64,000 nucleotides of DNA from Rhodobacter sp. (GCA_030065095.1 JASJDP010000016.1:268662-332661); one strand, 5' to 3'. Counted from the stretch's first letter, positions 1-9,031 are shown. Notes: generated by a model from the sequence alone, not told the origin. Made by a program: numbers and translations.

Positions 1-444
1 GGCGAGCTTGACCGGCGCGTCGGACAGCCCCAGACGCTGGGCGCGCATACGCACCTGGGCTGACGCCTCCTCGCCAGAAACATACAACGATGTCAGTCGT
101 TTGCGGGCAAAACCTGCAGCAGCTTGCAAGAGCAGCGTGGACTTGCCGATCCCAGGGTCGCCGCCGACGAGGATGGCGGACGCGGGCACCAGACCGCCGC
201 CGAGGACGCGGTCGAGTTCCTCGATCCCGGACCCGGTGCGGGGCGGCGGGGCATCTTCATGCGCCAGGTCGGTCAGCTGCAGCCTTGCACCCCGGGTTGC
301 GCCGAGGGTTTTCTTTTCAGGTCCGGTACTTAGCGGAGTTTCTTCAACGATGGTGTTCCACTCGCCGCAGGCTTCGCAGCGGCCGGACCATTTCGACGTG
401 ACGTTGCCGCAGGCGGTGCAGGCAAAGGTAAGGGATCTCGGCAT
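1..444 (-). CDS. radA: DNA repair protein RadA, N-terminal part (runs off window)
   Basis: RadA is a RecA-related ATPase that helps branch migration and processing of recombination intermediates. The gene reads leftward and is cut by the window edge, leaving 148 codons. The protein opens with the diagnostic RadA zinc finger, a CTAC...CEAC pair of CxxC motifs at about residues 9-27, followed by a linker. The complement of bases around 120-190 encodes the Walker A region and the start of the ATPase core. The ATG at 444 places the zinc finger directly at the N terminus, as in the family. Identification is firm; the C-terminal Lon-like domain lies outside the window. Confidence 0.95.
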   Translation of the reverse strand, partial: MPRSLTFACTACGNVTSKWSGRCEACGEWNTIVEETPLSTGPEKKTLGATRGARLQLTDLAHEDAPPPRTGSGIEELDRVLGGGLVPASAILVGGDPGIGKSTLLLQAAAGFARKRLTSLYVSGEEASAQVRMRAQRLGLSDAPVKLA

Positions 445-531
445 GGGGCGTTAGTGCCCTTTGCGGGCGGCCGGCGCAAGGCACGGTGCAGGGCGGGCCA
501 ACGCCGGGCGGGCACCGGGGCAGAGCGTGCG

Positions 532-972
532 CTAGGCCCGCCGCTTGCGGTCGGTCAGGATCGAGATCGCCAACGAGGCCAGGATACAGCCGGTGAAAAG
601 ATAGAGACCCCAGGCGGTTTCGACGGTGGCCAGCCCGACGCCTTTGACCACAACGATGTAGAGCGCGATCAGGAAGACATCGGCCATGGCGAGCTTGCCG
701 AGGATGTGAAGGGCCGGCAGCAGGCGGGGCGAGGCGAGGCGGAAGTGGATGAGCGCAAGGCCGATGGTCTTCAGATAGGGCGCGAAGAGGGCGAAGGCGG
801 TGACGAGCAGCGCGAGGATCACGTCGGTATCCCACAAGGCTTGCAGGCCGGAGATGACGGAGATTTCGGAGAGACCGAATAACGGCAGAAGCCCGGCGCG
901 CATCAGCGGCGCGAACCAGGCGATGGGGAAAAGAACCAGCAGGGTGAGATTGGCATAGCGAAGAAGGCTCAT
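532..972 (-). CDS. paraquat-inducible protein A-like membrane protein
   Basis: A 146-aa integral membrane protein with about four hydrophobic helices (residues ~5-27, 45-65, 85-110, 117-137) and a basic C-terminal tail ending DRKRRA. It matches single-domain PqiA-family proteins, which in other bacteria work with Mce-type lipid transport. The reading frame extends upstream to 1008, but the ATG at 972 (MSLLRYANL) puts the start at the first transmembrane segment, as expected. It sits between radA and the next leftward gene. An Mce-type permease/ATPase pair (mlaE/mlaF) lies about 4 kb away, which fits a lipid-transport theme but does not prove it. Confidence 0.8.
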   Translation of the reverse strand: MSLLRYANLTLLVLFPIAWFAPLMRAGLLPLFGLSEISVISGLQALWDTDVILALLVTAFALFAPYLKTIGLALIHFRLASPRLLPALHILGKLAMADVFLIALYIVVVKGVGLATVETAWGLYLFTGCILASLAISILTDRKRRA

Positions 973-1033
973 GTGCCGCGAGTTGGCGGCTTGGGGCCCG
1001 CTTGTCAATCGGTTCAGGTCACCGCGCCCGCCG

Positions 1034-1840
1034 TCAATGCCCGGTCACGCGCGGCGGCGGCGTCCCCTGTTTCTTCTGCATGGGCACGACCGTGCTTTCC
1101 GGGAATTCCAGCGCATAGCCGATCCTGGGCAGGATTTCCTGCAGGTCCGCATCCAGGCGTCGAAGCTGGGCATGGTTCTGACGTTCTTCCGATTCGACGT
1201 CTTCCAGCCAGCGTTTCAGTTCGTCGCAGGTACGCCGTGCGGCGCCGAGCAGATCGGCGTAGCGTGCCGCCTCTTCCTGGCGCTGGGTCAGAAAGGCGCG
1301 GGCACGGACAACGCTGTCATCGGAATAGACCTGCGCAAGATCGCGCGCGATATAGCTCATCTGTGCCGAGATCTCGAGAATTTCGGGTTCGAGATGACCC
1401 AGATCCGGATGCGCGCGCAAATGCTGCAGCCGTTCGCGTACCGCGGCGAATTCGTCGGACAGGGTGAAGGCGCCGGACCGGTCCGTTGCATGCGCGGCGG
1501 AATAGGCGCGGACAATGTCCTGCATGTCGAGTGCGAAATTGCGGTGCGAGTTCTCCAGCCGCAGAATACGCAGATTTGCGGGCATGAAGACGAGCAGGCA
1601 GGCGCAGAACAGGGTAAACAGGACCTGCACGATCGGCCCGGCGGCAGGCAGGGCCAACGGACCGAACCGCGCCTCGATCTCCAGCCACGGGATGATGCCG
1701 AGCATGGCAAGCAGCGTCAGCGCAAACGACGCCACGGCCAGCGCGCCAAGGACAAGGATCGCCGCGCGTTGTCCGTGCTCGACCAGTTCGCCCAAATCGC
1801 GCCGCGATTTTGCAGAGGCGTCCGCCTCGCCCGACTTCAT
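1034..1840 (-). CDS. conserved two-TM protein with C-terminal coiled coil
   Basis: A 268-aa protein with two transmembrane segments (about residues 25-52 and 65-90) and a long charged, helix-rich C-terminal region with coiled-coil character. Similar Rhodobacteraceae proteins are, to my recollection, often labelled DNA repair protein, but nothing in this sequence supports a repair function: there is no nuclease, helicase or ATPase motif. The start chosen is the ATG at 1840 (MKSGEAD); an upstream in-frame ATG at 1861 would add seven residues. It lies in the same orientation as the PqiA-like gene and radA. Function unknown. Confidence 0.75.
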   Translation of the reverse strand: MKSGEADASAKSRRDLGELVEHGQRAAILVLGALAVASFALTLLAMLGIIPWLEIEARFGPLALPAAGPIVQVLFTLFCACLLVFMPANLRILRLENSHRNFALDMQDIVRAYSAAHATDRSGAFTLSDEFAAVRERLQHLRAHPDLGHLEPEILEISAQMSYIARDLAQVYSDDSVVRARAFLTQRQEEAARYADLLGAARRTCDELKRWLEDVESEERQNHAQLRRLDADLQEILPRIGYALEFPESTVVPMQKKQGTPPPRVTGH

Positions 1841-2306
1841 GGTGCGCTCCCCCACATCCACGGCAGCGAGTCTTCCATTTAAAGGGGCGCGATGGCAACA
1901 GCTTTTCTTATGGTTCCTTCATCGGAAACAATGGGTTAGGTTTGGTGGAATTGTTGCGTTCCGACAATCATACGGCTTCGGCCGACCGCTCGGCGGAGGG
2001 GGGATGCGATTCCACCGGTCCCGGGCAATCGGGATGTTTCACGGATTTCACCGGCTGTGGGTGCATCCGGGGCATTTGTTACATGCGCCTCTGAAAAAGT
2101 GAAATTCGTGACTCCAGCTTTTATATTTGGCGCAAATTCAAAATGTCTTTCTTTCATGATGGCTTAGCGCCATAAAGTGCATATTGCACTATGAATAAGT
2201 AAGATAGCTACTGCATGCATCTTTTTATTTTTCTTGTTTAAATTGAAATTGCGTTCCGCCTTTCCCAGTTATCGATTGCTAAAATACATGATGAGGAGGA
2301 AATGTA
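1841..2306. other. AT-rich intergenic region upstream of the small-gene cassette
   Basis: No gene is visible. From about 2090 the base composition drops clearly below that of the neighbours (long A/T runs around 2120-2160 and 2190-2250). The stretch carries two adjacent palindromes (2159-2173 and 2176-2190) and leads into a strong ribosome binding site at about 2293-2299 before the gene at 2307. A TAAAAT at 2280-2285 could be a -10 box, but I find no convincing -35 at the right distance. Confidence 0.6.
2159..2190. promoter_or_regulatory. two adjacent palindromes, possible operator pair
   Basis: ATGGC-N5-GCCAT at 2159-2173 is followed after two bases by AGTGCA-TAT-TGCACT at 2176-2190. Both sets of arms are perfect (5 bp and 6 bp). 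They lie about 120-150 bp upstream of the start codon at 2307 in AT-rich non-coding DNA. This arrangement is typical of binding sites for dimeric repressors, but the regulator is not identified and no promoter is proven. Confidence 0.4.
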
Positions 2307-2582
2307 ATGTCAACCGAAGTTGATGTTGGTTATTGGTGGGATTCTTACCTCGCCCCTGGACAGCAACAGACTTGGTGGCTGACATGGGCATTTGACTCAA
2401 GTCACTATGTGCATTTCGATGCGATGCCGAGATCGGACAACTCGGAAGTTGAAGTAACCGCACAATGGGTCAAAAGAGACATCTATGGAAACGTGACGCG
2501 CTACGCCACGGTCAAGAACAGAAGCGCGACACAACCTGCGCTGTTCCAGTGGGTCTGCGTTCAGGCACCCAATAAGTGGTAG
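2307..2582 (+). CDS. small Trp/Tyr-rich protein of unknown function
   Basis: A 91-aa protein with an excellent ribosome binding site (GAGGAGGAAATGTA before the ATG). It is unusually rich in aromatic residues: seven tryptophans, including WW pairs at about residues 10 and 23. The alternating polar/hydrophobic pattern suggests a small beta-sandwich. There is no signal peptide, membrane segment or recognisable family. Base composition is lower in GC than in the surrounding genes, which suggests transfer. It is followed after 14 bp by another small gene in the same orientation, so the two are probably co-transcribed. I do not recognise it. Confidence 0.7.
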   Translation: MSTEVDVGYWWDSYLAPGQQQTWWLTWAFDSSHYVHFDAMPRSDNSEVEVTAQWVKRDIYGNVTRYATVKNRSATQPALFQWVCVQAPNKW

Positions 2583-2596
2583 GAGGACAATCTAAA

Positions 2597-2836
2597 ATGG
2601 AAGCGAGAGTTGTAATCGACCGCAAGGGTAAGATTGTATCGGCAGTCTATCGGTCAAAGGCCGTTACGCCGGAACTCGAGGGCCGGCCCATGCCAAATAT
2701 GGGTCCCGTGCCGGAGAAGGGCCAGACGGTCGTCGAACTGGCGGTGCCGGATGAGTATGCGCTTTATCCGGTCGTGGAGCTTGAAGAACGGCTCGCGGCG
2801 GATATCGAAACCAGGATGGCCAAGCGCGGAAAGTAA
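2597..2836 (+). CDS. small hypothetical protein, partner of the 2307 gene
   Basis: A 79-aa soluble protein starting at the ATG at 2597, 6-7 bases after a near-consensus AGGAGGA ribosome binding site. The frame is open from 2576, but the ribosome binding site decides the start. The N terminus (MEARVVIDRKGKIVSAVY) looks like a beta-strand pair, followed by a proline-rich linker and a charged C-terminal helix ending AKRGK. No family is recognised. It forms a two-gene unit with the Trp-rich protein just upstream and is closer to the genome average in GC. A 16-bp palindrome overlaps the stop codon. Confidence 0.7.
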   Translation: MEARVVIDRKGKIVSAVYRSKAVTPELEGRPMPNMGPVPEKGQTVVELAVPDEYALYPVVELEERLAADIETRMAKRGK

Positions 2837-2850
2837 CACGCCGGCGTGTT
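2835..2850. terminator. palindrome at the end of the small-gene pair, possible terminator
   Basis: A perfect 16-bp palindrome (AACACGCCGGCGTGTT) begins inside the stop codon of the 2597 gene. Folded with a CCGG loop it gives a 6-bp stem. It is followed by GTTCAT rather than a clean T run, so it would be a weak intrinsic terminator, or it may be a protein-binding site. Confidence 0.3.
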
Positions 2851-3322
2851 GTTCATAAAGCGGCGGCGGTCGTGCGGATGATCGCCGTCGCGAAAGATCA
2901 GGTCCGTTCTGCGAGGCCGTTGATCTCGCCTAGGGAGAGAGCTCGGCGTGCTTCAGGGACGGCCTGTGGTCCAAGCGGCATCGTCAGCAAGTTGACGTGC
3001 AACGAGCCGCGCCAGTTGACGGATCCAACAAAGGTTGCCGGGGCGCGAGCTGCGGTGTCGGGGGCGCGCGGAATCGAAAGGCGCCATCTCTTCGGGGATC
3101 CGCCCGAAACGTCGCTTCGCCGGTTTCGTGCGAGGACGGCTTGCCGAAACGTGCCGCATCGATCAAAGCCCCTGCCGAACCGGTGATGAACTGCGCAAGG
3201 TGGGCTTGCCCGAAGCGTTGGTTTCGCCCGCCGGGCCGGTCAGGCGGATCTTTCCCGCAATGGCCGCCGGGCAGGGAAGGATCGTTCGTGGCCGGAGCGG
3301 CTTGCCAGGCAACCCCCGGGGG
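2837..3322. other. non-coding gap without a supported gene
   Basis: Open frames exist on both strands here, but none has a ribosome binding site, a protein-like composition or recognisable motifs; all are Arg/Pro/Ala-rich as expected for chance frames in GC-rich DNA. Apart from the palindrome at 2835-2850 I see no structure. It may be remnant DNA left by insertion of the small-gene cassette. Confidence 0.5.
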
Positions 3323-3748
3323 TCACTCCAATCCGGCGCTTGGCGACGGCGATACGAGCAGATGCGGTTCGACACCCTCGCCCAGCACCTTCCAGGTCGA
3401 GGCACCGTCCAGCAAGCGTATGGGCAGGTGCGCAATCCGCGCGGGATCGTCGATGTTGCGCATGTTGACCGCGCTCATGTCAGACCCGTCCGCACGCCGT
3501 TTCGTATGATGGTAATGCGTGACGCACCCGCATCTCGCACAGTGAAAGAACTCCAACTCTCCTTTGCCACAGGTGTATGCATGCAAGCCACCTGCTGCGG
3601 ACATCACGCGAATGGCCTTTCTCTGCTGGTAGGCCCACAACGCTCCGTAGCGGCGGCAGATCGAGCAATTGCATCGGGTCAGTTTTCGGATCCGGCGCTG
3701 CATCTCGATGGTGACGGCACCGCAGTGACAGGAAGTCGTGTAGGGCAT
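3323..3748 (-). CDS. GFA-family (CENP-V/DUF636) zinc protein
   Basis: A 141-aa protein of the family named after glutathione-dependent formaldehyde-activating enzyme. The zinc-binding signature is clear: CHCGAV at residues 8-13, CNCSIC at about 27-32, and a third pair CARC at about 70. A strong GGAGGGG ribosome binding site precedes the ATG at 3748, deciding against the upstream in-frame ATG. The true substrate of most family members is unknown and the formaldehyde link is only for the founding protein. It is followed leftward by nothing but the unassigned gap and preceded by a DUF1801 gene in the same orientation. Confidence 0.85.
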   Translation of the reverse strand: MPYTTSCHCGAVTIEMQRRIRKLTRCNCSICRRYGALWAYQQRKAIRVMSAAGGLHAYTCGKGELEFFHCARCGCVTHYHHTKRRADGSDMSAVNMRNIDDPARIAHLPIRLLDGASTWKVLGEGVEPHLLVSPSPSAGLE

Positions 3749-3803
3749 TGGCCCCTCCATCGCGCGATCGGCCTTGGTCGAGGGCGGGTGGGAAGGTCCC
3801 GCT

Positions 3804-4160
3804 TTATGGCGTCAGGCTTTCGCACTGTTCGATGAAACCGGCGAGGATCGCCTTGTCGACCGGCTTTCCCGGATAGACCTTGATGTGCTTGCTTGGCTTA
3901 CCGGAACCCTTCAGCAGCCTGCGCGGGTCCGAAAGCTCGGAACTCCGCAGAAAGCCAAAGTTCACGTGGTTTTTCGAACCGAAAAGATAGATCACCGGAA
4001 CGCCATGCGCATTGAAAAACACCGGAGCCCCGTATTGCATACCCTCGGTCGCACCCGGCAGAGTGTGATGGATGAAGGCCCGCAGGTCTTCGAGAAGCGG
4101 AATCACGGCTTCGGCACGTTTGCGAATGTAGTCGTCTATGCCCTTATGCCTGGGCGTCAT
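3804..4160 (-). CDS. DUF1801 (YdhG-like) protein
   Basis: A 118-aa soluble protein with the DUF1801 pattern: an N-terminal helix with IRKRAEAVIPLLEDLRAFIH, then the MQYGAPVF strand and a central YLFGSKNHVNFGF segment. Family members are small, iron-chaperone-frataxin-like folds of mostly unknown function. The start at 4160 has a GAGG ribosome binding site and overlaps the end of the upstream SnoaL-like gene by 17 bp, suggesting translational coupling. Confidence 0.8.
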   Translation of the reverse strand: MTPRHKGIDDYIRKRAEAVIPLLEDLRAFIHHTLPGATEGMQYGAPVFFNAHGVPVIYLFGSKNHVNFGFLRSSELSDPRRLLKGSGKPSKHIKVYPGKPVDKAILAGFIEQCESLTP

Positions 4161-4551
4161 CGGTGCCTCGCGGGTTTGCCGTCGTGAAGGCCGAGGGGAT
4201 GTCCCAGGCCTCGGCAAAACGGCCATCGACGACACGCCAGACCACCACCGCATCGATGGCGATGGGCCGGTTCTGAAAGTCCATCGTGTCGCGGACATGG
4301 GTGACCACCAGTTCGTCCCCGGCAGGGATCACGGCAATCGGCTCGACCTTGAAGGTTCCACCGGACACGGAACCGATTGATCCAAAGAAGTCTTTCAGCC
4401 CGGCGACGCCGACGTAGTCACCTTGAACGTCCGGCAGCTTGGGATTGAAATAGTGCCAGACGAAATCCTCTGCGAACAGATCGGCCGATCCGTCGAGATC
4501 GCGAAGGTCGAGTTTCATCAAAAGCGAGATGTTCGGGTGGTCCTGCATCAT
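4144..4551 (-). CDS. SnoaL-like / NTF2-fold protein
   Basis: A 135-aa protein of the nuclear-transport-factor-2 fold typical of SnoaL-like polyketide cyclases and ketosteroid isomerase relatives. Visible features are the N-terminal helix, LFAEDFVWHYFNP, GLKDFFGSIG and the strand pair FKVEPIAVI/ELVVTHVRD. The long upstream frame has several ATGs; I chose the MMQDH start at 4551 because a GAGACGGA sequence precedes it, but the ATG at 4596 is possible. It overlaps the DUF1801 gene downstream. No substrate can be inferred. Confidence 0.7.
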   Translation of the reverse strand: MMQDHPNISLLMKLDLRDLDGSADLFAEDFVWHYFNPKLPDVQGDYVGVAGLKDFFGSIGSVSGGTFKVEPIAVIPAGDELVVTHVRDTMDFQNRPIAIDAVVVWRVVDGRFAEAWDIPSAFTTANPRGTDDAQA

Positions 4552-4740
4552 TTCCGTCTCTGCCGGGTGTCGAGGTGAATGGCCCTGATCCTTCATACCG
4601 CCGCGGCTGTCCGGGTCGTTGACGTGCATCAAGTCCGACTCGAGCGCCGGGTATTGGGTTTCGATGAGTGCCCCTCGATCTGGCGACGCAGGATGAATTG
4701 CGATCGGCGCCGTCGGGATCGTCAAACCAAGCGGGCGAGG

Positions 4741-5487
4741 CTAGCGCACCGCCTCGATCGGACCCTCGGCGCTGCCGGTGATGAATTGCGTCAGGTAGGG
4801 ATCGCCCGAGGCGTCCATGTCGGCGACCGGCCCGGTCCAGCGGATCTTGCCGGCGTGCAGCATGGCGACGTTGTCGGCGATGGCGCGGACCGAGGACATA
4901 TCATGGGTGATGGTCATCGCCGTCGCGCCCATCTCGGTGACGATCTCGCGGATCAGCTCGTTGATGACGCCGGCCATGATCGGATCGAGACCGGTGGTGG
5001 GTTCGTCGAAAAAGATGATCTCGGGGTCCGCGGCGATGGCACGGGCAAGGCCGACGCGTTTCTGCATGCCACCGGAAAGTTCGGCGGGATATAGATCGGC
5101 GGTCTCTGGCGTGAGCCCCACGCGGCGGAGTTTTTCGATTGCGATGGCGCGGGCCTCCTCCTTGGGGCGCTTGAGCGCGCCGCGCAGAAGGCGGAAGGCG
5201 ACGTTCTGCCAGACGGTGAGCGAATCGAACAGCGCGCCGCCCTGAAACAGCATGCCGAAGCGGGCGAGGAACGGGTCGCGGTCGGCCTGTGCCACGTTCT
5301 GTCCGTCGAGCAGGATGGTGCCGGCATCGGGCCGGATCAGCCCGAGGATGCATTTCAGCGCGACGGACTTGCCGGTGCCGGAGCCGCCGATGATCACCAT
5401 CGAGCTGCCCTTGGGGATGGTCAGGGTCATGCCGCGCAGGACCTGGTTCGATCCAAAGGCCTTGTGGACGTCGTGCAGCTCGATCAT
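4741..5487 (-). CDS. mlaF: Mce/Mla-type lipid ABC transporter ATPase
   Basis: A 248-aa ATPase subunit of an Mla-type phospholipid importer/exporter acting at the inner membrane. Walker A is GGSGTGKSV (residues ~33-41), the form typical of MlaF/Mkl proteins; the signature is LSGGMQKRVGLARA and Walker B IIFFDEPTTGLD, followed by the switch histidine in ITHD. The ATG at 5487 (MIELHDV) is taken as start; a TTG five codons upstream is possible. It follows mlaE in the same direction with a palindromic repeat between them. No MlaD substrate-binding gene is present here. Confidence 0.9.
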   Translation of the reverse strand: MIELHDVHKAFGSNQVLRGMTLTIPKGSSMVIIGGSGTGKSVALKCILGLIRPDAGTILLDGQNVAQADRDPFLARFGMLFQGGALFDSLTVWQNVAFRLLRGALKRPKEEARAIAIEKLRRVGLTPETADLYPAELSGGMQKRVGLARAIAADPEIIFFDEPTTGLDPIMAGVINELIREIVTEMGATAMTITHDMSSVRAIADNVAMLHAGKIRWTGPVADMDASGDPYLTQFITGSAEGPIEAVR

Positions 5488-5510
5488 CGGGAGGTCACCC
5501 AAAGAAACCC

Positions 5511-5533
5511 CGTCCCGGACTTGATCCGGGACG
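5511..5533. repeat. REP-like palindromic element between mlaE and mlaF
   Basis: A 9-bp perfect inverted repeat (CGTCCCGGA ... TCCGGGACG) with a 5-base loop CTTGA lies in the 75-bp gap between mlaE and mlaF. The sequence resembles dispersed extragenic palindromes common in alphaproteobacterial genomes. A hairpin here could affect the relative expression of permease and ATPase. Confidence 0.55.
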
Positions 5534-5562
5534 CGCGGGCAACAGGCGGTTTGTCGGGCACA

Positions 5563-6339
5563 TCAGAAAAACAGCTCCGTCAGCAGGTAGTTCGATGCCA
5601 GGATCAGGACCGACGCCGAAACCACGGCGTTGGTCGTCGCCCGGCCCACCCCTTGCGCGCCTCTGCCGGAGTTCATGCCGTGATAGCAGCCCATCAGCGC
5701 GACGATAAAGCCGAAGACGGAGGCCTTGACGAGACCCGAGACGATGTCCGCCGCTTCGAGGAAATCGGCGGTATTCTGCAGGTAGGTGGCCGCGTTGAAC
5801 CCAAGCCGCGTGGTGCCGACGAGGTAACCGCCGAGGATGCCGATGGTGTCGCCGACGGCCGCCAGCACGGGCACCACAATGGTGGCGGCCAGCACACGCG
5901 GGACGGTGAGGTATTTCAGGGGATGGGTCGAGAGCGTGACGAGGGCATCAATCTGCTCGGTCACTTTCATCGTGCCGATCTCGGCGGCGATGGCGGCCGA
6001 GACGCGGCCGGCGACCATCAGCCCGGTCAGAACGGGCCCAAGCTCGCGCACGATGCCGATGGCGACGATCTGGGGCACCACGGCCTCGGCGTTGAACCGG
6101 GCGCCGCCGGAATAGATCTGCAGTGCCAGCGCACCACCGGTGAAGACCATGGTCAGGCCGACGACCGGCAGGCTGAAATAGCCGATGGTCATCAGCGCCG
6201 ACAGGAATTCGCGCCAGTAGAACGGAGGACGCACCAGGTGGCTGAGCGTGGCGCCGAGATAGAGCGTCACCCGCCCGATGATGGCGAGAAGTGCCAAGAA
6301 GGACCGGCCAACCGCCGCAACGGGGTGCAGAAAGATCAT
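5563..6339 (-). CDS. mlaE: Mla-type lipid ABC transporter permease
   Basis: A 258-aa MlaE/YrbE permease: about five hydrophobic helices, the conserved [20 protein letters not shown] segment (residues ~98-117) with [14 protein letters not shown] just after it, and the [13 protein letters not shown] stretch. It would form the membrane core through which phospholipids move. Its ATG overlaps the last four bases of alr (ATGA), so it is translationally coupled to the racemase. It pairs with mlaF downstream. Confidence 0.93.
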   Translation of the reverse strand: MIFLHPVAAVGRSFLALLAIIGRVTLYLGATLSHLVRPPFYWREFLSALMTIGYFSLPVVGLTMVFTGGALALQIYSGGARFNAEAVVPQIVAIGIVRELGPVLTGLMVAGRVSAAIAAEIGTMKVTEQIDALVTLSTHPLKYLTVPRVLAATIVVPVLAAVGDTIGILGGYLVGTTRLGFNAATYLQNTADFLEAADIVSGLVKASVFGFIVALMGCYHGMNSGRGAQGVGRATTNAVVSASVLILASNYLLTELFF

Positions 6340-7385
6340 TCCCCGGTGCCGCTGTAGCGGCGATGATAGCGCGGTCCCAGCGAGGTGAGGATTTCATAGC
6401 CGATCGTGCCGGCGCAATCGGCCAGGTCGTCGACGCTTTGAAACGGCGACAGGATGTCGAGGGATTTCGGATCGCCCTCGAGATGGGTGATGTCGACGGT
6501 GATCAGGTCCATCGACACGCGGCCCGCAAGCGGGCAGGGCGTGTCGCGGTGAAACAGCACGGCGTTGTTGGAGATCGCGCGCAGGATACCGTCGGCATAG
6601 CCCGCCGACACGGTCGCGATGCGGGTCGGGGCGTCGGCCCGCCAGCTGGCGCCGTACCCGACCGCCTCGCCCGGTTCCAGATCGCGGGTCTGCACGACAG
6701 GCAGCGACAGACGCACGACCGAGGCGGCCTTGTCGAAGGGCAGTCCTCCGTAAAGCCCGATACCGGGCCGGGTCATTTTCATATGGAACCTGGGATCCAG
6801 CAAAATGCCTCCGGTGGCCGAAATCGAGCGCGGAACGCCAAGACCCTCGGTCATCTCGCGGAAGGTGCGGAATTGCTGGCGGTTCATCTGGCTTTCGGGA
6901 TCGTCGGCGCAGGCGAGGTGGCTGATGATCAGCCGGGGACCCATCCGCATGGCGATGTCGCGCACGGCGGCCCATTCGGCGGGTTCCATGCCCAGACGGT
7001 TCATGCCGGTGTCGAGCTGGATCCCGAAGGGCGCGCCGGGCAGCGCCTCGAACTGCCGCGTCATCTGTTCGATGGAGTTCAGCATCGGAACCAGGCCGAG
7101 ATCTGCGATCATGTCCGTGTCGCCGGCCATATGGCCGGAATAGATCAGGATCTCCGGGCCGGGCCCCAGCGCGTCCCGCAGAGCGGCGCCCTCTTCGGCG
7201 ACCGCGACAAAGAAGGTGCGGACGCCCGTGTTCGCAAGCGTGCGGGCCACCGGGCCAATGCCGAGGCCATAGGCGTCGGCCTTGACGGTGGCGGCGGTTT
7301 CCACGGTGGCGGAGGTCAACGCGTCGAGCGCGCGCCAGTTGGCGGCGATGGCGTCGAGGTCGATGGTCAGGCGTCCGGTGCTCAT
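6336..7385 (-). CDS. alr: alanine racemase
   Basis: A 349-aa PLP enzyme converting L- to D-alanine for peptidoglycan. The PLP lysine is K35 in VKADAYGLG, and the second catalytic tyrosine lies in VGYGASWRA at about residue 245; [12 protein letters not shown] is the family C-terminal motif. The open frame extends to 7469, but the ATG at 7385 gives the standard N terminus ([18 protein letters not shown]). The gene ends overlapping mlaE, making an envelope-related operon alr-mlaE-mlaF. Confidence 0.95.
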   Translation of the reverse strand: MSTGRLTIDLDAIAANWRALDALTSATVETAATVKADAYGLGIGPVARTLANTGVRTFFVAVAEEGAALRDALGPGPEILIYSGHMAGDTDMIADLGLVPMLNSIEQMTRQFEALPGAPFGIQLDTGMNRLGMEPAEWAAVRDIAMRMGPRLIISHLACADDPESQMNRQQFRTFREMTEGLGVPRSISATGGILLDPRFHMKMTRPGIGLYGGLPFDKAASVVRLSLPVVQTRDLEPGEAVGYGASWRADAPTRIATVSAGYADGILRAISNNAVLFHRDTPCPLAGRVSMDLITVDITHLEGDPKSLDILSPFQSVDDLADCAGTIGYEILTSLGPRYHRRYSGTGE

Positions 7386-7443
7386 GGGGCGAGGTTTTGG
7401 CCGTCCGGCGCGGGGGAGGCAAGCGGAATGTGCCGGCGGCCGG

Positions 7444-8247
7444 TCAGGGCAGCATAATGCCGTCGCCATAGTAGCGATCCCAGATCTTTTCGCCGATCAG
7501 GCAGTCGTAGGATGGCCCTGGCGCGTATTGAACCGGGACCGGTTCCGATCGCGGGCGCCAGACCATTTCCAGCACCAGCTTGCGCTTTACGGCCGCGGCG
7601 AAGTCGTTCCAGTCATGGACCGGGATCACGAAGCCGCCGGGGCCGCCGATCACGCAATCGCGGTAGTAAAGGTCGAGGTCATCGAGATGGAACTGGCTGC
7701 CCATGCCCTCCTGGGTCATCAGGGGCAGGCCGTTGATGGTGATGCCCTGTGCGGTCACCGCGTCGCGGGCGCGCCGGACCGGGCGGCCCTGGTTGTTCGG
7801 CCCGTCGCCCGACACGTCGACGACCCGGCGCAGGCCTTGATAGGCGTTGTCGCGCAGACTTTCGGCGGCGAACAGCAGAGCGCCCGAGATCGAGGTGCGG
7901 CGCAGCGCGGGGTCGAATTCGGCGGTAAGCGTCCGGGCGAAGGCGTCCAGATCCTCGCGTGTCTCCAGAAGCCGCCAGTCGACGATCACCCGCTGCGAGG
8001 CCCAGCCCGCCCATTCCACGTAAGTCATCGCGACCCGCTGCAGCAGGCCCGACCGCAGGGCCGCGAAGACCTCGTCGCTCTGCAGCGCCGCGGCATAGCC
8101 CCGGCGCTGGATTTCCAGCTCTCGCTCGGTCATCGACCGCGAGACGTCGACCATAAGGATCAGTTCCAGATCGACCTCGATGCCGTCGGCGGCGACGGAA
8201 CGGCCGAACGACATCAGCAACAGGATCACGGCTGTCAGGCGTTGCAT
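7444..8247 (-). CDS. secreted DUF1194 von Willebrand A-like protein
   Basis: A 267-aa protein with a signal peptide (residues 1-20, cleavage near SVAADG) followed by a VWA fold. The MIDAS-like metal site DVSRSM is at about residue 33 and the second aspartate motif [11 protein letters not shown] is near residue 144. It matches DUF1194, a family frequent in Rhodobacteraceae whose function is unknown. The ATG at 8247 starts the signal peptide; the frame upstream to 8307 has no leader character. It is leftward, between alr and a TetR gene, probably with its own promoter. Confidence 0.88.
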   Translation of the reverse strand: MQRLTAVILLLMSFGRSVAADGIEVDLELILMVDVSRSMTERELEIQRRGYAAALQSDEVFAALRSGLLQRVAMTYVEWAGWASQRVIVDWRLLETREDLDAFARTLTAEFDPALRRTSISGALLFAAESLRDNAYQGLRRVVDVSGDGPNNQGRPVRRARDAVTAQGITINGLPLMTQEGMGSQFHLDDLDLYYRDCVIGGPGGFVIPVHDWNDFAAAVKRKLVLEMVWRPRSEPVPVQYAPGPSYDCLIGEKIWDRYYGDGIMLP

Positions 8248-8413
8248 GTCGCGGATGTTAGCGAACTGGACGGGCGGGCGGGACTCACAAAATGCGCTTC
8301 GGCACACAGAGATCGGGTCGGCGAAGATCCGGCGTACGGAATCCGCTGGCGGTGTGCGAATGGGCTAATGGTAACCTTTTCATATGGTTGGCCGGGTATC
8401 TTAACAGGACCGT

Positions 8414-9031
8414 CTACCCGTCCGGCGGCACCAGCCCAAGCCCGCGCAGGTACACACCGATCCCCGATTCCAGCAGATCCTCGGCCGAAAACGGCGATCT
8501 GGATCCCGCTCCGCCGCGCGTGAACAGCTCTACCACGCCATGAGACATCGCCCAGATATGCGCCGAGAACATCGCCGCGGGCGGGCGTTTTTCGGGCGGG
8601 ATATGTTCGGAAAGCTGCTCGGCGGCCTTTTCCAGCACCCCGCTCGCCCGGTTCGCCGCCATCGCCAGTTCGGGCGTCCGGTTGATCGAAATGCCGCTTT
8701 CGAACATCGCTACGTAGTGCCCCGGATAGCGCCGCGCAAAGGCCAGATAGGCGCGACCTGTGGCTTCGAAGGACGCCAGCGCCGATGGCTGGCCGGTCTC
8801 GTAGGCATATTCCATCAGATCGGCGAAAATTTCGTAGCCCTGCCGTGCGGCTTCGGCGATCAGATCCTCGCGCCCCTCGAAATGCCGGTAGACCGCCGCC
8901 GGCGTCACGCCCGCACGCTTGGCCGCCTCAGACAGGGTGAAGCCCGACGGTCCCTTTTCCTCGATCAGTGTCAGCGCTGCCTCGACCAGCGCCTCGCGCA
9001 GGTTGCCGTGGTGATAGCCGCGCTTAGGCAT
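8414..9031 (-). CDS. TetR/AcrR-family regulator with WHG-type C-terminal domain
   Basis: A 205-aa repressor-type protein. Residues ~8-55 form the TetR DNA-binding domain ([20 protein letters not shown], then [20 protein letters not shown]). The C-terminal half resembles the TetR_C WHG group, with [13 protein letters not shown] near residue 163. Its start overlaps the end of ppk2 by 8 bp, so it is probably co-transcribed with ppk2. The ligand is unknown. It could in principle be the regulator of the RND system at 14-20 kb, but it is not adjacent to it. Confidence 0.9.
   Translation of the reverse strand: MPKRGYHHGNLREALVEAALTLIEEKGPSGFTLSEAAKRAGVTPAAVYRHFEGREDLIAEAARQGYEIFADLMEYAYETGQPSALASFEATGRAYLAFARRYPGHYVAMFESGISINRTPELAMAANRASGVLEKAAEQLSEHIPPEKRPPAAMFSAHIWAMSHGVVELFTRGGAGSRSPFSAEDLLESGIGVYLRGLGLVPPDG

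Noticed and set aside
2872..3186. 104-codon plus-strand frame in the gap after the small-gene pair
   Set aside because: Start lacks a ribosome binding site and the protein is Arg/Ala/Pro-rich without hydrophobic pattern, as expected by chance.
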